From: Chloroflexota bacterium
GTDB taxonomy: Bacteria > Chloroflexota > Anaerolineae > Promineifilales > Promineifilaceae
Assembly: GCA_017993775.1 (NCBI GenBank)
Contig: JAGOMA010000037.1
Coordinates: forward strand, 3,711 to 51,248
Direction of reading: 5' to 3'
Length of the DNA: 47,538 nt
Shown here: piece after piece, positions 7,524-13,643 of the stretch
Position numbering within the stretch: position 1 is the first letter of the stretch
How the letters are laid out: each line of letters opens with the position of its first letter
Made by a program: the position numbers and the translations under genes
Notes under the pieces: generated by a model
Databases searched by the model: none
The model's input: only the letters and a program-made list of their open reading frames with translations
What the model was told of the DNA's origin: nothing

Positions 7524-7769
7524 ATGTTAACAATTAAAGTTTTAGGTCCGGGCTGCTCCAATTGTCAAAAAGTGGAAGATGCCGCCAAAAGCGCCGTCGC
7601 CAATATGGGCGTCGAGGCTGAAATCGTCAAAGTGACCGATTATGGTCAAATCATGTCGTACAATATTTTGTCGACGCCGGGGCTGGTCATCAATGAGAAA
7701 CTGGTGGCTGCTGGCCGCATCCCCAAAGACTCTGAAGTGATGACCTGGATTGCTGACGCGATGAATTAG
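7524..7769 (+). CDS. Small thioredoxin-like protein (TM0996/MTH895 type)
   Basis: 81 residues: LTIKVLGPGC11SNC14QKVEDAAKSAV, then the cis-Pro strand STPGLVINEKLVAAG. This is the short thioredoxin type that recurs in arsenic operons. The ATG at 7524 is preceded by AAGGAAGG at 7511-7518; an earlier in-frame ATG at 7485 lies inside the OsmC gene and lacks such a site. It is the last gene before a strong hairpin, so it probably closes the lipoyl/DGC operon. A likely role is reducing the OsmC or DGC partners. Confidence 0.85.
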   Translation: MLTIKVLGPGCSNCQKVEDAAKSAVANMGVEAEIVKVTDYGQIMSYNILSTPGLVINEKLVAAGRIPKDSEVMTWIADAMN

Positions 7770-7776
7770 TTTGTAA

Positions 7777-7805
7777 AGCAGGCCAATCATCATGATTGGC
7801 CTGCT
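7777..7805 (+). terminator. Strong hairpin ending the lipoyl/DGC operon
   Basis: A perfect 13-bp stem, AGCAGGCCAATCA at 7777-7789 and its complement at 7793-7805, closes a three-base loop eight bases after the thioredoxin stop. No clear T-tract follows (CTCTGG), so it may work as a weak intrinsic terminator or as a 3'-end stabiliser. Confidence 0.65.
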
Positions 7806-7954
7806 CTCTGGATCCGCCTATGAGTACCGATTACATAGCTTATCCTCCACATCGCCTGGAAAAAACGCAAGCCATTCTCAAAAGTGAATGCAGCCCCAAA
7901 CCACCTGGCAAACGTCACGATTTTGCGTCAATGCGCCATTTTGTGGGCAGCGCC

Positions 7955-7998
7955 TTTGACGCATTTCGTTTTGTGGGTATACTTCAAAAATGTTTGAA
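7955..7998 (+). promoter_or_regulatory. arsR promoter with overlapping ArsR-type operator
   Basis: The -35 TTGACG (7956-7961) and -10 TATACT (7978-7983) are 16 nt apart. The dyad TTCAA-N6-TTGAA at 7983-7998 starts on the last base of the -10 box and covers the expected transcription start (about 7989-7990) and the ATG at 7990. Binding here would block initiation. The same geometry occurs before the GcvH-like gene and the second arsR. Confidence 0.8.
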
Positions 7999-8394
7999 CT
8001 ATCTAACAGCAACATATTTGATGTGAATCAACCGCCTGTCCCGATGGAGCGGCTCATCGCCCAGATCAAAGCGCTGGCGAACCCTAAGCGTCTGCAAATG
8101 ATTCATTTGCTCATGGAAGGCGTGCATTGCAACTGCGAACTGGGCGAAGCGTTGGACATGCCACCTAACCTGATTTCACACCACATGGGCATCTTGCGCG
8201 ACCTGGGGCTGGTGGAAATGGAGCGAGATGCCGTAGACGCTCGTTGGGTCTATTTTTCCATTAACGAAGCGGCGCTAACCAGACTCAACCAGGATTTTGG
8301 CGCGTTTTTTGCGCCGGAACGCATCAAACCGCGCCGTCCAACTTGCGGGCCGCAAGGCGCGGTTGTGCCCATGAGTGAAATTGCCGTCGCTTAA
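7990..8394 (+). CDS. arsR: ArsR-family As(III)-type repressor, probably leaderless
   Basis: 134 residues with a winged helix: KALANPKRLQMIHLLMEG, then CNCELGEALDMPPNLISHHMGILRDLGLV (recognition helix), then the wing DARWVYFSIN. C47 and C49 (CNC) at the start of the DNA-binding helix and C119 near the C-terminus (PTCGPQG) can form a three-thiolate arsenite site. It should repress its own promoter and the linked operons and release DNA when As(III) binds. The ATG at 7990 coincides with the predicted transcription start and has no RBS; ATG 8044 is an alternative, also without an RBS. Confidence 0.88.
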   Translation: MFELSNSNIFDVNQPPVPMERLIAQIKALANPKRLQMIHLLMEGVHCNCELGEALDMPPNLISHHMGILRDLGLVEMERDAVDARWVYFSINEAALTRLNQDFGAFFAPERIKPRRPTCGPQGAVVPMSEIAVA

Positions 8395-8429
8395 TTTTTT
8401 TTTGCTCGATTAGTTCAAAAATATTTGAA
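8395..8429 (+). promoter_or_regulatory. ArsR-type operator before arsD
   Basis: The dyad TTCAA-N6-TTGAA at 8414-8429 differs from the arsR operator at one spacer base (AAATAT against AAATGT). A run of ten T at 8394-8403 precedes it. No convincing -35/-10 pair is visible, so this may be a second operator controlling read-through or a weak internal promoter. Confidence 0.65.
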
Positions 8430-8464
8430 GCAAAACACTGAACGCCAAAGGAATGCAACCAACC

Positions 8465-8851
8465 ATGAATGAATCTATTACTCTTTTCACAACAATGCCC
8501 ACTACAGCCGTTGACGAAAAAAATATCACCAGCGAAACGGCCGTTATCGAACTATTCGATCCCCCCATGTGCTGCCCTACCGGGCTGTGCGGGCCATCGC
8601 TAGACCAGACGTTGCTCAATGTCAGCGAGATGATTATGACCTTGCAAGCCGAAGGCACGACGGTCGAACGCTACCAGATGACCAGTCATCCCTACAAATT
8701 TATGCAAAACAACGACATCATGCGTCTGGTGCGTGAACAACAAATGGCGGCGCTGCCGATAACGGCCGTTCGCGGTCAGGTCATCAAAACCGGCGCTTAT
8801 CCAACCCTGGAAGAACTTCGCGCCGCCCTCAACGATTCAGTCACCCCATAA
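8465..8851 (+). CDS. arsD: ArsD-like arsenic metallochaperone/regulator
   Basis: 128 residues. FDPPMC36C37PTGLC42GPSLD is the ArsD signature (adjacent cysteines plus a third five residues on) that binds As(III) and passes it to ArsA. The C-terminal half (YQMTSHPYKFMQNNDIMRLVREQ...LPITAVRGQVIKTGAYPTLEEL) matches the family. The N-terminus is about 24 residues longer than usual; it is Thr-rich and of unknown role. ATG 8465 is chosen because AAAGGA at 8447-8452 abuts the other candidate, ATG 8453. It lies between arsR and arsA as in classic ars operons. Confidence 0.9.
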   Translation: MNESITLFTTMPTTAVDEKNITSETAVIELFDPPMCCPTGLCGPSLDQTLLNVSEMIMTLQAEGTTVERYQMTSHPYKFMQNNDIMRLVREQQMAALPITAVRGQVIKTGAYPTLEELRAALNDSVTP

Positions 8852-8861
8852 AATTAAACAG

Positions 8862-8900
8862 AGGCACAATAACAAAGCTCCACTTTGTCTCTTTGTGCCT
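8862..8900 (+). other. Intercistronic stem-loop between arsD and arsA
   Basis: An outer stem AGGCACAA (8862-8869) pairs with TTGTGCCT (8893-8900), and an inner stem ACAAAG/CTTTGT (8872-8877 and 8883-8888) closes a five-base loop, with a short asymmetric bulge between them. It may set arsD:arsA stoichiometry by processing or attenuation. A weak T-rich tail follows. Confidence 0.55.
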
Positions 8901-8927
8901 TTGTAATAAATTCCCAAAGGAAGCCCT

Positions 8928-10784
8928 ATGAACCCCCAATTTATCTTCTTCTCCGGCAAAGGCGGCGTGGGCAAAACCAGTATGGCCTGCGCGACGGCCG
9001 TGCGCCACGCCGACACCGGCAAACGCACCCTGATTATTACCACCGACCCGGCGGCCAATTTAGCCGACGTGTTTGAACAACCCATCGGCCATCACATGAC
9101 ACCGCTGACCGGCATTGCCAACCTGTGGGCCATGGAAATTGACCCCGACACAGCCACTGAAGAGTACAAAGAACGTGCATTAGCACCCCTCCGAGATATT
9201 TTTCCCGCGCCGATGGTCGAAGTCATCAATGAGCAGATGAGCGGCCCATGCACCGCCGAAGTAGCCGCCTTTGACCGATTCACCGACTTCCTGGTGCTGG
9301 ACAACGCCGCCGACCAACCGGTAGAGTTTGACGTTATCGTCTTCGATACCGCACCTACCGGCCACACCATCCGCCTGCTGGAACTGCCCGCCGAATGGGC
9401 CAACACCATCAGCGCCGCCGAACAAGGCAGCGGTCAAACCTGCATTGGGCCAGCCGCCGCTATTCAAAGCGCCAAATTCAAATATGAACGCGCCCTGGCG
9501 ATTTTGCGCGACCCGGCGCAGACCCGTTTTACTTTCGTGCTGCACCCGGAAGCCATCGCCATCCATGAAACACAGCGGGCCATCGGCGAACTGGGCAAAC
9601 TGGAAATCCACACCCATGAGCTAATCATCAACGGCATCATCCCGCCGGAAGCCACCGACAACGCCCTCTTCGCCGCCCGCGCCGAGATGCAGGCGGGCTA
9701 CCTGAGCCAAATCGAACGCGAGCTGCCTTACGCCGCGCGGCGCATGTTCCTGATGGATGGCGAGATTAAGGGGATTGAGCGCTTACGCACTGTCGCCTCT
9801 CTGCTGCACGGTGAAAAAACAACGCGTTTTAGCGCCAACGACCACACGGCCGTTTCCGCCCCTTTCAAATTGTCCCATCCAGCCGAATTTATGCCGCGTA
9901 TCACGCCCAACGGCCACCGGCGCACTATTTTCTTCGCCGGTAAAGGGGGTGTGGGCAAGACGGTGGCTTCCTGCGCCACGGCCGTTTGGCTGGCAAATCA
10001 GGGTATCAAAACCTTGCTGCTCACCACCGATCCGGCCGCTCACCTGGGCAACGTCTTGGGCGAAGCGGTCGGCGACGAACCGGCGCCGTTGGTCGGACTG
10101 CCCAACCTATGGGCGGTGAAAATTGACCCCAAAGCGATGGGCGAAGTGTACAAAAAGCGCATCCTCGATGATGCCCGCCAGCGCGGCCGTCCTGAAGGCG
10201 CCATCAAGGCCATGGCCGAAGAGTTGGACTCCCCCTGCACGGAAGAGATTGCCGCCTTTGACCGTTTCATCGAATTTGCCTCGGATGGGCCGTGGCAGAG
10301 TGTCGTTTTTGACACCGCACCCACCGGCCATACCCTGCGCATGTTGGAACTGCCCATGGATTGGAGCAAGCAGATAGACGTGAAGGCGTTTGCCTCGGTG
10401 GATACGGCCGTTGTTGATGACATCGCCAAACAGCGTTTCGCCGACGTAATTGACATGATGCGCAGCCCGGAACGCAGCACCTTTGCCTTCGTTATGTACC
10501 CGGAATCTACCCCTATCATTGAGGCATACCGCGCCAGCCAGGAATTGGCGACGCTGGACATCCCCACTGGGCTGGCTGTGGCTAACTTTGTCATTCCCGA
10601 AGAGCAGGCCGACACGCCTTTTACGAAATCGCGCCGGGCCATGCAAGCCGGTTATCTGGCCGAAATTCAGGAACGCTTCGACACGCCTGTGCTCACCATT
10701 CCGCTGCTGCCGCAGGAGGTACAAGGGCTGGAGATGCTGGTCGACTTGGGCGAGCAGATGTATTCTCAACCAGTTACCGCATAA
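8928..10784 (+). CDS. arsA: ArsA arsenite-activated ATPase, two-domain
   Basis: 618 residues made of two homologous halves. Each has a deviant Walker A (GKGGVGKT at about 10-17 and again near 338), a TTDPAA switch, and a VFDTAPTGHTxRxLELP block. The metalloid-site cysteines have counterparts: PCTAEVAAFDRF and QTCIGPAA in the N-half, PCTEEIAAFDRF in the C-half. In known systems ArsA takes As(III) from ArsD and energises the pump ArsB. No pump is encoded here, so the partner must lie elsewhere or be novel. The RBS AAAGGA at 8918-8923 is good. Confidence 0.93.
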   Translation: MNPQFIFFSGKGGVGKTSMACATAVRHADTGKRTLIITTDPAANLADVFEQPIGHHMTPLTGIANLWAMEIDPDTATEEYKERALAPLRDIFPAPMVEVINEQMSGPCTAEVAAFDRFTDFLVLDNAADQPVEFDVIVFDTAPTGHTIRLLELPAEWANTISAAEQGSGQTCIGPAAAIQSAKFKYERALAILRDPAQTRFTFVLHPEAIAIHETQRAIGELGKLEIHTHELIINGIIPPEATDNALFAARAEMQAGYLSQIERELPYAARRMFLMDGEIKGIERLRTVASLLHGEKTTRFSANDHTAVSAPFKLSHPAEFMPRITPNGHRRTIFFAGKGGVGKTVASCATAVWLANQGIKTLLLTTDPAAHLGNVLGEAVGDEPAPLVGLPNLWAVKIDPKAMGEVYKKRILDDARQRGRPEGAIKAMAEELDSPCTEEIAAFDRFIEFASDGPWQSVVFDTAPTGHTLRMLELPMDWSKQIDVKAFASVDTAVVDDIAKQRFADVIDMMRSPERSTFAFVMYPESTPIIEAYRASQELATLDIPTGLAVANFVIPEEQADTPFTKSRRAMQAGYLAEIQERFDTPVLTIPLLPQEVQGLEMLVDLGEQMYSQPVTA

Positions 10785-10793
10785 GACATACTA

Positions 10794-10826
10794 TTGACAA
10801 GCGTATTACAGTGTAATACGCTTGTC
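10794..10826 (+). promoter_or_regulatory. Palindromic operator at the brnTA promoter
   Basis: Consensus -35 TTGACA at 10794-10799 overlaps a perfect palindrome: the 15-bp arm GACAAGCGTATTACA (10796-10810), one G, and its exact complement (10812-10826). The -10 candidate TACGCT (17-nt spacing) lies inside it. Autorepression by the antitoxin is expected for this family. The toxin ATG follows at 10834 with no recognisable RBS. Confidence 0.75.
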
Positions 10827-10833
10827 GTAATAA

Positions 10834-11136
10834 ATGATGGACGACATAGAAATCACCATTACCCAACTCATCTGGGATGACTGGAACATTGAGCATATTG
10901 CCCGGCACGATGTTGTCCCGGAAGAAGTGGAACGCTCTTTGAGTGACCCTGACGCACTTTTTCTCAAGGCCAAAGAGGGACGGGTGATGGTTTTAGGGCG
11001 CACAGGAAAACGTTTGCTAACAATTGTCTTAAACGCTCAGGAAATAAATGGCATATATTACGTAATCACCGCCCGCGATATGTCGAAGAAAGAGCGTGCT
11101 TTATATCGAACACAAAAGGAAACTGGAGATGAGTAA
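10834..11136 (+). CDS. brnT: BrnT-family toxin
   Basis: 100 residues. The segment ITQLIWDDWNIEHIARHDVVPEEVERSL followed by GRVMVLGRTGKRLLTIVLNAQEINGIYYVITARDMSKKERALY matches the BrnT RNase-toxin fold, including the RDMSKKER-like C-terminal basic motif. BrnT toxins cleave RNA and are neutralised by BrnA. The last 8 nt overlap the antitoxin gene, and the promoter palindrome lies just upstream. A second ATG at 10837 could also be used. Confidence 0.82.
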   Translation: MMDDIEITITQLIWDDWNIEHIARHDVVPEEVERSLSDPDALFLKAKEGRVMVLGRTGKRLLTIVLNAQEINGIYYVITARDMSKKERALYRTQKETGDE

Positions 11137-11407
11137 AGCAACTGTACCAACATTCGCATCGGTAAAAGAAGAAGCTGAGTTTTGGGATACGCATGACCTC
11201 ACCGACTACCTGGATGAGTTGGAAGTTGTCAGCGGCGGCTATCAACCGGTTCCAGGCGAAGTGAAAACAGTCATGGCAATTCGTGTGGCTCCTTCGCTAA
11301 AGGAGCAAATCGAAACAATTGCCCGCAGCTATGATATTCCCGCTTCTTCGTTGGTGAGAATGTGGATTGTGGAAAAAATTCGTTTACTGCACAGCGCAGA
11401 AAACTGA
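11129..11407 (+). CDS. brnA: BrnA/CopG-type antitoxin
   Basis: 92 residues. The N-terminal part SVKEEAEFWDTHDLTDYLDELE is the usual start of BrnA/CopG-like antitoxins, and the C-terminal part KTVMAIRVAPSLKEQIETIARSYDIPASSLVRMWIVEKI is a ribbon-helix-helix DNA-binding domain. It should bind the toxin and the palindrome at 10796-10826. The ATG overlaps the end of brnT and has an AAGGA-type RBS upstream. Confidence 0.82.
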   Translation: MSKATVPTFASVKEEAEFWDTHDLTDYLDELEVVSGGYQPVPGEVKTVMAIRVAPSLKEQIETIARSYDIPASSLVRMWIVEKIRLLHSAEN

Positions 11408-11425
11408 TAACTGGAGTGCTTTCCT

Positions 11426-11668
11426 ATGCCAATGTATGATTTTCGCTGTAAAGAATGCGGACACCCGTTTACGGTGCGGGCGTCGTTCAAAGAGAAAGAC
11501 GCCGGTTTGCAGCCGGAATGCCCGGTGTGCCATGCGCTTGAGACGCAGCAGGTATTGACGGCCGGGATTTTTATCGGTCAGGTGGCGGGGGGCAGCAGTG
11601 AAAGTCTGCCTTTACCTATGAGCGGCCCATCTTGTGGCTGCGGCTCGGGTGGGTGCGGCTGCGGATGA
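11426..11668 (+). CDS. FmdB-family zinc-ribbon protein
   Basis: 80 residues. MPMYDFRCKECGHPFTV...PECPVCHA is the FmdB zinc ribbon (two CxxC/H pairs), followed by a low-complexity linker and an unusual Gly/Cys-rich tail, SCGCGSGGCGCG. FmdB proteins are small putative regulators named from the formamidase operon; their role is unclear. The stop overlaps the next ATG (4 nt), coupling it to the thioredoxin-like gene. Confidence 0.83.
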   Translation: MPMYDFRCKECGHPFTVRASFKEKDAGLQPECPVCHALETQQVLTAGIFIGQVAGGSSESLPLPMSGPSCGCGSGGCGCG

Positions 11669-11970
11669 GCAAGCCAGCCAGTATTCAAATCATCGGTTCG
11701 CCGGTAGCCTGTGCTGATGGCGTTAAAGAAACCTGGCGCGACCTGGCTGGCTGGATTGGCGGAAAATTGCGGGGACAGTACGGAACGGCCGTTACCTTCA
11801 CCTATTACGACCTCTTCGACCCCGACTGCCCGCCCCTGCCGCCTAATACTCAACTCCCCCTGGTGCTGGTCAACGGCGACGTTGTCACCAGCGGCGGCAA
11901 ACTGTCTATGCCCGCCATCCGCCGCCACCTGGATGCACTGGGTGTGCAGCCCCATGCCAACCGTAGCTGA
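11665..11970 (+). CDS. Thioredoxin-like protein resembling DUF1462/YuzD
   Basis: 101 residues from the ATG at 11665. Strand IQIIGSPVACADGVKETWRDL, then VTFTYYDLFDPDCPPLPPNTQLPLVLVNGDVVTSGGKLSMPAIRRHLDALG, resembles the YuzD/DUF1462 thioredoxin-like family found beside NifU-like genes in Firmicutes. Only single cysteines are seen, with no CxxC. The next gene is MIP18-like, supporting an iron-sulfur context. The family call rests on pattern similarity only. Confidence 0.55.
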   Translation: MSKPASIQIIGSPVACADGVKETWRDLAGWIGGKLRGQYGTAVTFTYYDLFDPDCPPLPPNTQLPLVLVNGDVVTSGGKLSMPAIRRHLDALGVQPHANRS

Positions 11971-12244
11971 CATTCAAGCCGCCCTCAAAACGGTTATTCA
12001 CCCGACCTATGGCATGTCGCTGGCTGCGCTGCAAATGGTGCGTGGCATTCGTCTTTTTCCAGACCGTATTGAAGTAGACCTGATCATGAACTGTGCTGGC
12101 TGTCCGGCTGGAGAAGTAACGCTGGCTCAGGCGCGGCGTGCTTTAGAGGCGCTTTTCCCGGCTGGCAATGGTCGAGTTATCATCCAACTGCTGCCAGAGG
12201 TCTGGCGCTCGCCCTGGGAAGGGTTGGCGCAGGAAATTTGGTAG
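11954..12244 (+). CDS. MIP18/DUF59-like iron-sulfur assembly protein
   Basis: 96 residues. IQAALKTVIHPTYGMSLAALQMVRGIRLFPDRIEVDLIMNC47AGC50PAGEVTLAQARRALEALFP follows the MIP18/PaaD/SufT pattern, in which a Cys near the TxxxCP position binds iron or a cluster. Here it appears as CAGCP, giving a second Cys. It starts inside the DUF1462-like gene (overlap 17 nt). It may mature the 4Fe-4S proteins of this window, but no direct link is shown. Confidence 0.72.
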   Translation: MPTVADIQAALKTVIHPTYGMSLAALQMVRGIRLFPDRIEVDLIMNCAGCPAGEVTLAQARRALEALFPAGNGRVIIQLLPEVWRSPWEGLAQEIW

Positions 12245-12259
12245 AGCAACGGCCGTTTC

Positions 12260-12303
12260 TTGACAAACATCTAAACCTCTCCTAAGCTTCAACTGCAATT
12301 GAA
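12260..12303 (+). promoter_or_regulatory. Promoter and ArsR-type operator of the second arsR
   Basis: Consensus -35 TTGACA (12260-12265), a 17-nt spacer, and -10 TAAGCT (12283-12288). The dyad TTCAA-N6-TTGAA (12288-12303) starts exactly on the last -10 base, as at 5433 and 7983. Transcription should start inside the dyad, near 12295. Confidence 0.8.
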
Positions 12304-12337
12304 TTATCAGCCTGAAAGACGAGATGGAGTGATGTGC

Positions 12338-12712
12338 ATGTTACCTGAAAACGAGACAGAAATTAAAGAATTAACGGCCGTTCTCAAAGCCCTGGCCGAA
12401 CCCAACCGGATGCGCATCTTTGCCGAACTGATGCAGGGCGACTCCTGCAACTGCGAACTGCAAGAGCGACTGGGACTGGCCCCCAATTTACTCTCGCATC
12501 ATTTTCGCATTTTAGAGAATGCGAATCTGGTCCACTCCCGGCGGGACCGGGTAGACGGCCGTTGGATTTATTACAGTGTAGACCGCGCCACGGTTGCCCG
12601 CTGGCACGTCTGGTTCAACTACTTTTTAGACCCCGCGCGCATTCAGGAGCGCCCCGTTTGCGGCCCGGAAGGCCAATTGATTACCGCCGGCCAGATTACG
12701 ATAGCGCCCTGA
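12338..12712 (+). CDS. arsR: ArsR-family As(III)-type repressor (second copy)
   Basis: 124 residues, close in pattern to the first ArsR: KALAEPNRMRIFAELMQGDSC37NC39ELQERLGLAPNLLSHHFRILENANLV, wing DGRWIYYSVD, and a C-terminal RPVC108GPEG. The three cysteines can form the same arsenite site. The ATG at 12338 is eight bases after GGAG (12326-12329); ATG 12332 is too close to it, and a TTG at 12299 lies inside the operator. It is monocistronic: its own promoter precedes it and a terminator follows. Confidence 0.9.
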   Translation: MLPENETEIKELTAVLKALAEPNRMRIFAELMQGDSCNCELQERLGLAPNLLSHHFRILENANLVHSRRDRVDGRWIYYSVDRATVARWHVWFNYFLDPARIQERPVCGPEGQLITAGQITIAP

Positions 12713-12751
12713 CGTCTCGCTGGCTGATAGTCAGCTAAAAGCAATCTGCAG

Positions 12752-12789
12752 AAGAGCGGCGCAATAAGTTGTCAGGCCGCTCTTTTTTT
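12752..12789 (+). terminator. Rho-independent terminator after the second arsR
   Basis: The 9-bp stem AAGAGCGGC (12752-12760) pairs with GCCGCTCTT (12776-12784) around a 15-nt loop, and T residues run to 12789. The loop contains the -35 box of the next promoter, so terminator and promoter overlap. Confidence 0.88.
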
Positions 12790-12815
12790 GTATAATTATA
12801 TCAATAAGATTTGAT
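12769..12815 (+). promoter_or_regulatory. Promoter and variant operator of arsR-arsC
   Basis: The -35 TTGTCA (12769-12774) and -10 TATAAT (12791-12796) are 16 nt apart. A dyad ATCAA-N6-TTGAT at 12800-12815 has the same spacing as the other ArsR sites but different outer bases, and it sits four bases after the -10 box. It may be recognised by the fused ArsR domain of the downstream gene. Confidence 0.7.
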
Positions 12816-12844
12816 TCACTTTAATTTGATGGATACCAAAGCCC

Positions 12845-13642
12845 ATGATAACAATTGCCAATCCAACCCTGGATTTCCTTAGACTGCTGGCCCATGATGT
12901 ACGCTGGACCCTGCTGACTGCCCTGGTCGAAAGTGACCGGCGCGTGCAAGAACTGGTCGAACTTTTGCAACGGCCGCAAAACCTGATCTCCTACCACTTG
13001 CGGCTGCTGCGGGACGGACAGGTGGTGAAAGAACGGCGCAGCAGCGCCGACGGCCGAGACGTGTATTACAGTCTCGATTTGGATTATTTGCGCACCCTTT
13101 ACCTGGCGAGTGGTCAGGCGCTGCATCCGGCGTTGGCTTGTGTGGAACCAGTAGCCAATCTTTCAACCCCAGCGACTGTGACGATGGCTGATCATGGGGA
13201 AACGGAACGGCCGTTTCGCGTACTCTTCCTCTGCACCCACAACAGTGCCCGCTCCCAACTGGCAGAAGGTATTTTGCGCGCGACGGGCGGTAAGCTGGTA
13301 GAAGTTTTCAGCGCGGGTAGTGAACCGGGTCAGGTGCATCCTCTGGCTATCCGGGTCGCAGCCGCCAATCAAATTGATATAAGCAGCCAGCGATCCAAAC
13401 ATATGGCGGAATTTGCAGGCGAACGCTTTGATTACATTATTACTGTTTGCGACCAGGTACGTGAAGTTTGCCCTGTTTTTCCCGGTGATCCAAAGCAGAT
13501 TCATTGGAGTTTCCCCGATCCGGCGGCCATCATCGGGTCGGAAGACGAACAATTTCAAGGATTTTTACGAACAGCGCGAGAATTATCCACCCGAATTAAC
13601 TATTTATGCATGATGATAGAACGCCGTCAAAAGGAGGCCTGA
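12845..13642 (+). CDS. ArsR-ArsC fusion (HTH plus arsenate reductase)
   Basis: 265 residues. Residues 5-95 form an ArsR winged helix (LLAHDVRWTLLTALVESDRRVQELVELLQRPQNLISYHLRLLRDG). Residues 123-260 form an LMW-phosphatase-type arsenate reductase: LFLC130THNSARSQ P-loop (CX5R), SAGSEPG, and C202DQVREVC209P as the two relay cysteines typical of thioredoxin-coupled ArsC. It converts arsenate to arsenite. The HTH lacks the CxC arsenite site of the other two ArsR proteins, so its signal is unknown. Fusions of this type are known; the coupling of sensing and catalysis is inference. Confidence 0.92.
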   Translation: MITIANPTLDFLRLLAHDVRWTLLTALVESDRRVQELVELLQRPQNLISYHLRLLRDGQVVKERRSSADGRDVYYSLDLDYLRTLYLASGQALHPALACVEPVANLSTPATVTMADHGETERPFRVLFLCTHNSARSQLAEGILRATGGKLVEVFSAGSEPGQVHPLAIRVAAANQIDISSQRSKHMAEFAGERFDYIITVCDQVREVCPVFPGDPKQIHWSFPDPAAIIGSEDEQFQGFLRTARELSTRINYLCMMIERRQKEA

Positions 13643-13643
13643 C

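Noticed and set aside
7820..8026. Short plus-strand frame between the thioredoxin terminator and arsR
   Set aside because: No RBS or family pattern, and it runs through the arsR promoter and operator in another frame.
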